64,000 nucleotides of DNA, from the NCBI GenBank assembly GCA_049323835.1, contig JBMOOJ010000111.1, positions 1 to 64,000 on the forward strand, given 5' to 3'. This document shows positions 58,870 to 64,000 of this stretch, one piece after another. The position numbers were made by a program, and so were the translations under genes. The DNA comes from SG-bin9 sp049323835 (lineage in GTDB: Bacteria; Pseudomonadota; Alphaproteobacteria; Rhizobiales; Xanthobacteraceae). A model generated the notes under the pieces. The model was not told the DNA's origin, made no database searches, and was given only the letters and a program-made list of their open reading frames with translations. Positions within the stretch are counted from its first letter, which is position 1; each line of letters opens with the position of its first letter.

Positions 58870-59739
58870 TCAGGCGCGCACGCGCGTGGTGAAGAGCCCT
58901 TCAGGGCGGAAGCGGATGAGCACGACAATGGCGAGCAGCACGAGCGCCTTGGCCACCGTGTCGTTTTGCAGGAACGCGATCGCGCCGGAGAGTTCGCCAA
59001 GGAAGAAGGCGCTCGCGACAGCGCCGGCGAGACTCTGCACGCCCCCGAGCACGACCACCATGAAAGCATCCACCACGTAACCGGTGCCCATGTCGGGCGA
59101 GACGCTTTTGAGCGGCGACACCAGCGCGCCGGCCAGTCCCGCAAGGCCGGCGCCATACGCGAACGTGAGCGCGTAGATTCGTTTCGAGTTGATGCCGAAG
59201 GATGCCGCAACCGAGCGATCCTGCATGATGGCGCGCAGCTTCATGCCGACCGTGGTGCGGTTCATCAGCAGCCAGGTCACCGCAAACAGGGCAATCGCCA
59301 CGGCGAACAGGAACACCCGATAGGACGAGACCGACGTGCCGAGAACGTCTGTGCTGTGCGACAGCGACGGCGGCATCTGAACGTAACGGAGCTCACTGCC
59401 AAAACTCAGGCGAACGGCCTGCTGAAGCATGATGCCGACGCCCCAGGTCGCGAGAATGGTATCGAGCGGCCGGTTATTGAGCAGGCTCAGCACATAGCGC
59501 TCGATGATCCAGCCGACCATCGCGACGACGATGAAAATCAGAACTAGACTCGCGAGCAGTCCGAGTCCGAAGCGGCTCTGAAACAGCCACGCGGTATATG
59601 CGCCCAGCATCACGAACTCGCCGTGGGCAAGATTGATGATGCCCATCGACCCGTAAATGATCGACAGCCCCATGGCGATCAGCAGCAGAATCGATCCGAT
59701 ACTGAGGCCGGTAATGATTTGTTCGATGATTTGGTCCAC
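58870..59739 (-). CDS. urtB: UrtB-type ABC transporter permease (LivH family)
   Basis: This 289-residue protein has about eight membrane helices, ITGLSIGSILLLIAMGLSIIYGSMGIINLAHGEFVMLGAYTAW, and GYVVDAFMVVVLGGVQSLAGAV. The start is a GTG with GGAGA eight bases before it. The binding-protein gene ends 74 bases upstream. Confidence 0.93.
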   Translation of the reverse strand: MDQIIEQIITGLSIGSILLLIAMGLSIIYGSMGIINLAHGEFVMLGAYTAWLFQSRFGLGLLASLVLIFIVVAMVGWIIERYVLSLLNNRPLDTILATWGVGIMLQQAVRLSFGSELRYVQMPPSLSHSTDVLGTSVSSYRVFLFAVAIALFAVTWLLMNRTTVGMKLRAIMQDRSVAASFGINSKRIYALTFAYGAGLAGLAGALVSPLKSVSPDMGTGYVVDAFMVVVLGGVQSLAGAVASAFFLGELSGAIAFLQNDTVAKALVLLAIVVLIRFRPEGLFTTRVRA

Positions 59740-59813
59740 GCGCGAAATCTCCGTGTGCGCGAATTTCTAGAGAGCGGCCGCCCGCAAACGTTCGCGGGCG
59801 GTCGCGCTCATCG

Positions 59814-61064
59814 TCAGCTTTTCTCGACGAGGCCCTTCTCGGTGCAGGTCTGCCCGGGATAAGCGGCATAGGGCACCGGCTTCAGCCACTCCTTGGACTC
59901 GACAAGGATTTCGAACTGGCCGTTCGACTTGCACTGCGCGATCTTTGGCCATAACCAGGTGTGCAGGTTGTCGGCCTCGATACGCACCTTGCCCTGGGGA
60001 GCGACCATCTCGGCGCCCTTAACGGCGTCGCGGATTGTCGGTGGCGTGATGTCGCTGGCTCCAAGTTTCTCCACCGCCTGCTTGAACAGGTAGGTCTGGA
60101 AGTAGCAGGACTCGGACACGAAGTGCGTCACCTTGTCGGCGCCCCAGCGCTTGCGATACGCAGCGACGAACTTCTCGTTCTCAGGCGACTTGTGCACCTG
60201 AAAGTACGGCGCGGAGGTGAAGTGCCCGGCCGCCGCCTCGCCGCCCATCGCCGCCACCTCGTTTTCCGACGTGGTGAGGCTCGCCATCGGCATCTTCTCG
60301 GGATCGAGACCGGCGGCGCGATACTGCCGATGCAGCGCCACCACCGAATCGCCAACCACCGTCGAGAAGATAACGTTCGGTTGCGTCGAGCGAATCTTGT
60401 TGATGACCGAAGAGAACTCCGAGTGACCGAGCGGGACGTATTCTTCCGCAACCACCTCGCCGCCGTATTTCTCCAGCAGCTTCTTGCAGTAGTTGTTCTC
60501 TTCCTTCGGGTAAATGTAGTTCGATCCGATCAGATAGAACTTCTTGCCGAATTTCTTGATCAGCCACGGAACGAATTCGTCCTGCTGCTGATTCGGAACT
60601 GCGCCCGTGTAGATCACGTTCTTCGAACACTCGCGGCCTTCGTAGAGCGTCGGGTACCAGTAGAGATTGTTCTGCCGCTCGAACACCGGCAGCACTGCCT
60701 TGCGGCTTGCCGACGTGTACGACCCGAAGACGCTCACGCACTTGTCGCCGACGACGAGCTTGCGTGCTTTCTCAGAGAAGGTTGCCGGATCGGATGCCGG
60801 ATCCTCGACGACAGGCACGATCTTCCTGCCCTTAATGCCGCCGGCCGCGTTGATTTCCTCGATCGCCAGCAGCGTCGCCTTGTTCAGCGACTCCTCGATG
60901 ATCGCGGTCGTGCCTGTCAGCGAAAATAGAACGCCGACCTTGATATCGCCGCTCTGCGCGGCCGCGAGATCCGTATTTTTGATCCAGATATGCGGGAAAC
61001 CTGCACCGGCGAACGCGCCGAACGCCGCTGCATTCTTGATCAACCTCCGCCTCGTCATGCTCAT
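59814..61064 (-). CDS. urtA: UrtA/FmdD-type periplasmic binding protein for urea or short amides
   Basis: This 416-residue protein has a twin-arginine signal (MTRRRLIKNAAAFGAFAGAGF) and a UrtA-type mature part: VGVLFSLTGTTAIIEESLNKATLLAIEEINAAGGIKGRKI, SVFGSYTSASRKAVLPVFE and LYWYPTLYEGRECSKNVIYTGAVPNQQ. These features are shared with FmdD of the amide-uptake operon of Methylophilus. No urease genes are in the window, so the substrate is taken as an aliphatic amide. The ATG at 61064 has AGGAG eight bases upstream. The terminator of the amiR leader lies 28-71 bases before it. Confidence 0.92.
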   Translation of the reverse strand: MSMTRRRLIKNAAAFGAFAGAGFPHIWIKNTDLAAAQSGDIKVGVLFSLTGTTAIIEESLNKATLLAIEEINAAGGIKGRKIVPVVEDPASDPATFSEKARKLVVGDKCVSVFGSYTSASRKAVLPVFERQNNLYWYPTLYEGRECSKNVIYTGAVPNQQQDEFVPWLIKKFGKKFYLIGSNYIYPKEENNYCKKLLEKYGGEVVAEEYVPLGHSEFSSVINKIRSTQPNVIFSTVVGDSVVALHRQYRAAGLDPEKMPMASLTTSENEVAAMGGEAAAGHFTSAPYFQVHKSPENEKFVAAYRKRWGADKVTHFVSESCYFQTYLFKQAVEKLGASDITPPTIRDAVKGAEMVAPQGKVRIEADNLHTWLWPKIAQCKSNGQFEILVESKEWLKPVPYAAYPGQTCTEKGLVEKS

Positions 61065-61091
61065 CGCTGTTGCTCCTGGAATGAAAAACAA

Positions 61092-61135
61092 AAAGCCCTC
61101 CCGATGCGCGCTTACGCGAGCATTGGGAGGGCTTT
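61092..61135 (-). terminator. Intrinsic terminator in the leader of the amide operon
   Basis: On the minus strand, AAAGCCCTCCC pairs with GGGAGGGCTTT with a further ATGC/GCAT segment inside, and the stem is followed by TTTTTGTTTTT (61081-61091, plus-strand A run). It lies after amiR and before the binding-protein gene, where a controllable terminator is expected for an AmiR (ANTAR) system. Read-through is needed for expression of the importer and amidase genes. Confidence 0.9.
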
Positions 61136-61155
61136 GTTGCCGGTTGTAACTTTGA

Positions 61156-61191
61156 CGGCGCTGTCGCCGCCGATCCCCGCTATTGGGGATC
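61156..61191 (-). promoter_or_regulatory. Tandem small hairpins upstream of the terminator: candidate ANTAR target RNA
   Basis: In the RNA, GATCCCC-AATAGC-GGGGATC (plus 61172-61191) is followed after 2 bases by CGGCG-ACAG-CGCCG (plus 61156-61169). The first has a six-base loop; both loops contain A-N-A-G. ANTAR proteins such as AmiR and NasR bind two neighbouring hairpins with six-base loops holding conserved A1 and G4; here the fit is partial. The first hairpin begins at the amiR stop codon, so it could also interfere with translation termination. Confidence 0.55.
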
Positions 61192-61831
61192 AGTGTTGAG
61201 GATCGTAGCCAAGCAGTTCGAACGAGTCAACTATCGCTGCGGCGACTGCGCTCGCGGAGACGCGACGATCCATCGCCTGACGCCGAATGAAGCCATAGGC
61301 CTCCGTCTCGGGCATCTGCCGCGTCGCCATGAGAATGGCTTTCGCACGCTCCACCGTTCGCATAGAACGAAGATTCTCGTCGAGCTTTTCAATCTTGCTG
61401 CGCAAGCGCCGTTCATATCCGAACTGACTGCGCGCCAGAACGAGCGTCGATAACACCGCGTTCGGCGTGAAGGGTCGTGACAGCACCGCGTTCGGCGTCG
61501 CATGCGACAGTGCTTCTGACTGAATCGGCTCCGTTGCCGGCACGATGACAACGAGTGCGGACCGCGCGTCGCCCGGTATCCATGGCAACCGCCGTGCGAG
61601 ATCTGGACAGTATTCGCAATAGACCACGTCGGCGTCGCCCGGAATCGTTGTCGGCATCGGCCACACCTGGCGCACGCGCATTCTGTAGCGCTGCAGTTCG
61701 CGCATCAACAAGCCAGTCTGGTCATCCACCGGCGCGAGGACGATGGCCGTCAGTTCGGCGAGCTCCTGCACCATGGTCTTGCGGCTTGTCGCATCGCGGT
61801 TGCCGGCGGGTCTGCGCATCGCATCGGTCAT
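61190..61831 (-). CDS. amiR: AmiR-like ANTAR RNA-binding antiterminator
   Basis: This 213-residue protein has an N-terminal pseudo-receiver domain (about 25-125), a coiled-coil linker (FGYERRLRSKIEKLDENLRSMRTVERAKA) and a C-terminal three-helix ANTAR domain, VERAKAILMATRQMPETEAYGFIRRQAMDRRVSASAVAAAIVDS. In Pseudomonas, AmiC holds AmiR inactive until an amide releases it, after which it allows transcription past a leader terminator. It overlaps amiC by 4 bases and is followed by such a leader. Length agrees with AmiR (about 196). Confidence 0.92.
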   Translation of the reverse strand: MTDAMRRPAGNRDATSRKTMVQELAELTAIVLAPVDDQTGLLMRELQRYRMRVRQVWPMPTTIPGDADVVYCEYCPDLARRLPWIPGDARSALVVIVPATEPIQSEALSHATPNAVLSRPFTPNAVLSTLVLARSQFGYERRLRSKIEKLDENLRSMRTVERAKAILMATRQMPETEAYGFIRRQAMDRRVSASAVAAAIVDSFELLGYDPQH

Positions 61832-62985
61832 AGGGCGTTTCCTGCCTGAGCAGTTGCACGTCCGTAGCCGATCAGGAACGGATCGGCGTGCACCGCTTCT
61901 TTGGATTGATTGATGATATCGAATTGCCCTGCGCTGTTGGCGCGGCCAATGCGCGTCCAGAGATCGGCGTGCCCCGTCGTCGGGTTGACGCTAACGGCAC
62001 CTTGCGGAGCCTCGAACGTGGCGCCGAGCACCATCGCTCTCAGGACTTCCGTATCGAGTGTGTTAGCGTGCTCGAGCGCCTTGGCGAATAGATGAAGCTG
62101 GAAATAGGATGCCTCAACGCACATATTGGTGGAGACATCGCTGCCGAAGCGTTTCTTGAAGCGTTTGACGAAAGAGTCGTTGGCGTCGCTTTCGACCCCC
62201 TGGAAGTAGGAGGCCGCGGTAATGTGGCCTTCGCCGACATCGAACCCCATGGCGGCGATTTCCGCTTCCGTCGTCGTCAAACTGGCGATCGGCATCTTGC
62301 GCGGATCGAGCCCGACATTCGCATAGGCCTGGTAGAGGAAAACCGTCGCCTCCCCAACTACTGTTGAAAAGATGACGTCCGGCTTTAGCCGCTTGATGTC
62401 CTGCACGATGGGCAGAAAGTCCTGCCAGCGCGCATGCACGCTGACATAGCGTTCGCCAACAACCGATCCGCCGTTAGCCTTCAGGACTTCGCGCATCACG
62501 CGGTTAGATTCACGCGGATAGATGTAATCCGAGCCGACGAAATAGAAGCGGCTGCCGTAGGTATCCATAAGAAAGCGGCACAACGCGAGGCTGTTCTGAT
62601 TGGGCGAAGCGCCGGTGTAGACGACGTTCGGCGATGCTTCGAAACCTTCGTAAAGCGTCGGATACCACAGCAGGCCGTTCAGCCGCTCTACCACCGGCAA
62701 TACTGCCTTCCGGCTCGATGATGTGTAACAGCCGAAGATCGTGCTGACTTCATCTTCGATCATCAGACGTTTTGCGCAAAGCCCGTAGGCCGCCGCGTCG
62801 GAGCCGGGATCGTAAGAAACGGCAACCAGTTCCCGACCGCAGATTCCACCGGCGGCGTTGATTTCTTCGATGGCCAGCAGGGTTCCCTGATACTGGGTCT
62901 CTTCGATGACCGACATGAATCCGGTCCGCGAGAACAGCACACCGATGCGCCATGGAGCACTTGTACGCTGCACAGAGTTCAACAT
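61828..62985 (-). CDS. amiC: AmiC-like amide sensor and AmiR inhibitor
   Basis: This 385-residue protein is UrtA/AmiC-like but lacks a signal peptide, as AmiC does (AmiC has 384). It begins with RIGVLFSRTGFMSVIEETQYQGTLLAIEEIN and has IFGCYTSSSRKAVLPVVERLNGLLWYPTLYEGFEASPNVVYTGASPNQ. It shares this plan with the UrtA of the same operon, so sensor and transporter protein are paralogs. The ATG at 62985 has CGGAGG five bases before it; longer upstream frames would put a signal-less extension in front. It keeps AmiR inactive until an amide binds. Its gene overlaps amiR. Confidence 0.9.
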   Translation of the reverse strand: MLNSVQRTSAPWRIGVLFSRTGFMSVIEETQYQGTLLAIEEINAAGGICGRELVAVSYDPGSDAAAYGLCAKRLMIEDEVSTIFGCYTSSSRKAVLPVVERLNGLLWYPTLYEGFEASPNVVYTGASPNQNSLALCRFLMDTYGSRFYFVGSDYIYPRESNRVMREVLKANGGSVVGERYVSVHARWQDFLPIVQDIKRLKPDVIFSTVVGEATVFLYQAYANVGLDPRKMPIASLTTTEAEIAAMGFDVGEGHITAASYFQGVESDANDSFVKRFKKRFGSDVSTNMCVEASYFQLHLFAKALEHANTLDTEVLRAMVLGATFEAPQGAVSVNPTTGHADLWTRIGRANSAGQFDIINQSKEAVHADPFLIGYGRATAQAGNAL

Positions 62986-63502
62986 GATGGCCTCCGCTGT
63001 CATCGCAGGCACAGGAGGATTATTGCTATGGACGGCTTCCGGCCGGGAAAGATTGCATGCCGTATGTGCCCTCACAAGGAGAAAACCGGTGCAACGTTCC
63101 GCCTGCTTCTTGCGCACACCGGCATGCATGCGCCTGGATAACAGGGAAAGGAACTTGAACTTTCGGCAAACAACGCTGTGACACACCGTCGCTGCGCGGC
63201 GACTTTTAAGCAGACACGCGCAGATTCACGCTGCGCTGCAACGAGACAGTCCGCGCTGCCAGATTATGCAATGGCCGACGCGCCCAGGATGTGAGTCGAA
63301 GCTTGCAGTCTGACAAAATAACCGAGCAACACGACAAGCGTCGCACCCGCGGGCAACAGCGTCAGGTCACCACGCCGATACCAGGTCACCGGCTCACTTC
63401 ACTTGCACGATCCGCAACCTCTCAGATAGCTGCACCATGAAATCCGAACTCCGCGGCGACGCAACGCCCGATGTATGGTTTTCCAGGATTGACCAGTTCC
63501 AG
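62986..63502. other. Region upstream of amiC without a supported gene
   Basis: The stretch must hold the promoter of the amiC-amiR unit. I could not identify a sure sigma-54 or sigma-70 site by eye. An open frame of amiC type continues upstream to 63186 but has no protein-like features. Confidence 0.5.
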
Positions 63503-63550
63503 TTGAGCGCAATCGAGCCGGAGCCTGTGCTCCGGATTGTGCGCGCTCAA
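63503..63550. repeat. Long stem-loop at the end of the MFS gene
   Basis: TTGAGCGC (63503-63510) pairs with GCGCTCAA (63543-63550), and CCGGAGC (63518-63524) pairs with GCTCCGG (63529-63535) around CTGT, with a partially pairing 7-base internal loop on each side. It includes the stop codon of the MFS transporter gene (63547-63549). It is likely the 3' end structure of that transcript, although no T tract follows. Confidence 0.6.
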
Positions 63551-64000
63551 GCCGGCGTCCTCAAACGCCAAGCCAGAACTGCGGCGATTACCAGCGATGA
63601 GCCGACACCCGTAACGCAGGCGAACCAGCCGAGATAATCGAAGACCTGACCGAGCAATGCGGCCCCCACAAGCCCTCCGGTGAAATAGCTCGCGAGATAA
63701 GCTCCACTCGCAACGCCGCGATTCCTCTCCGCGGCACGGCCGACGAAGCCGGTTGCAACGGCTTGAGCGAAGAATGTACCAATCCCGACCATCGTCATGC
63801 CAGCGATCACGGCGGGTAGCGTCGTTAGCAGCAGCAGCGGCAGGCCTGCCGCGGCAAGCAGCAATCCACTCCAGATCGCCGGGCGGAAGCCGAAGCGGTC
63901 AACAAAGACGCCTGCGAGCAGCGTGGTCACGATGGACGGCAGAAACACCAGATAGATGAATCCGAGATGCATCCGGTCCAGCGACAACGGCGGCCTGACC
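63547..64000 (-). CDS. MFS transporter, C-terminal part (cut by the window edge)
   Basis: About 150 residues of the C-terminal half are present, with five or six hydrophobic segments: IYLVFLPSIVTTLLAGVFVDRFG, PAIWSGLLLAAAGLPLLLLT, AGMTMVGIGTFFAQAVATGFVG and the last helix SLVIAAVLAWRL. The R-F-G loop and charged GRAAERNRG loop are typical of MFS antiporters of the YnfM/drug-efflux type. The frame stays open to the right edge, so the N-terminus lies beyond the window. Confidence 0.8.
   Translation of the reverse strand, partial: VRPPLSLDRMHLGFIYLVFLPSIVTTLLAGVFVDRFGFRPAIWSGLLLAAAGLPLLLLTTLPAVIAGMTMVGIGTFFAQAVATGFVGRAAERNRGVASGAYLASYFTGGLVGAALLGQVFDYLGWFACVTGVGSSLVIAAVLAWRLRTPA

Noticed and set aside
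56279..61064. Calling the UrtABCDE-type importer a dedicated urea transporter
   Set aside because: No urease or urea carboxylase gene is present, and the operon carries amiE and AmiC-AmiR, so an amide substrate fits better.
63001..63120. A possible sigma-54 promoter upstream of amiC
   Set aside because: GG and GC elements are present but the spacing between them is not the required 10 bases.
1..64000. CRISPR arrays, tRNA or rRNA genes, transposases and phage genes
   Set aside because: None could be found by reading; the only repeats are short palindromes and one tandem 12-base repeat.

Overview
The window is a high-GC, gene-dense stretch of alphaproteobacterial chromosome. The best fit is the order Hyphomicrobiales, near Bradyrhizobium, Rhodopseudomonas or Xanthobacteraceae-type genera. 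This rests on a fixLJ - receiver protein - fixK oxygen cascade beside a complete fixNOQPGHIS (cbb3 oxidase) operon, a DUF6894-type small protein, many ABC importers of Liv, Urt and sugar type, and FixK-type TTGA-N6-TCAA boxes. A run of 10 N inside one gene shows that this is a draft assembly. I saw no rRNA, tRNA, CRISPR array, phage or transposase genes.

Layout from left to right. (1) 1-4.8 kb: an orphan molybdopterin hydroxylase large subunit, a divergent TetR regulator, a PanE/ApbA-like dehydrogenase and a 3' scrap of an HlyD-type secretion adaptor gene. (2) 5.2-13.1 kb, minus strand: a complete high-affinity potassium system, (27-residue protein)-kdpF-A-B-C-D-E, with a divergent inorganic pyrophosphatase. 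(3) 14.0-21.3 kb, minus strand: one operon joining an HpaB-type two-component flavin monooxygenase, its reductase, a complete Liv-type ABC importer and two small conserved proteins. It is followed by an FCD-type GntR regulator, a cupin, a RidA protein and a divergent orphan TRAP binding protein whose shared promoter region has two matching palindromes. (4) 24.5-34.7 kb, minus strand: a LacI-controlled polyol or sugar operon with an FAD oxidase resembling alkylglycerone-phosphate synthase, an FGGY kinase, a CUT1 ABC importer, an SDR and a glycerol-dehydrogenase-like enzyme.

(5) 34.8-49.6 kb: the microaerobic island. FixL (heme PAS kinase) and FixJ are divergent from FixK. Six perfect TTGA-N6-TCAA boxes sit where they would activate a receiver-only protein, a 61-residue membrane protein, the eight-gene cbb3 operon, a short Cys-containing protein coupled to hemN, a universal stress protein and a small cytochrome c. 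At five of the six promoters, a start point at the canonical 41.5-bp spacing falls 16-34 nt before the gene.

(6) 49.6-63.0 kb, minus strand: an aliphatic amide operon. AmiC (amide sensor) and AmiR (ANTAR antiterminator) come first. A leader with two small hairpins and a strong intrinsic terminator follows, then a UrtABCDE-type importer, an amiE amidase, an NCS1 permease, a MetX-like alpha/beta hydrolase and a CbbQ-CbbO (MoxR ATPase plus VWA protein) pair. No RuBisCO or nitric oxide reductase genes are in the window. The right edge cuts through an MFS transporter gene. The combination of AmiR-controlled antitermination with a MoxR/VWA pair at the end of an amide operon is the most interesting candidate system here.
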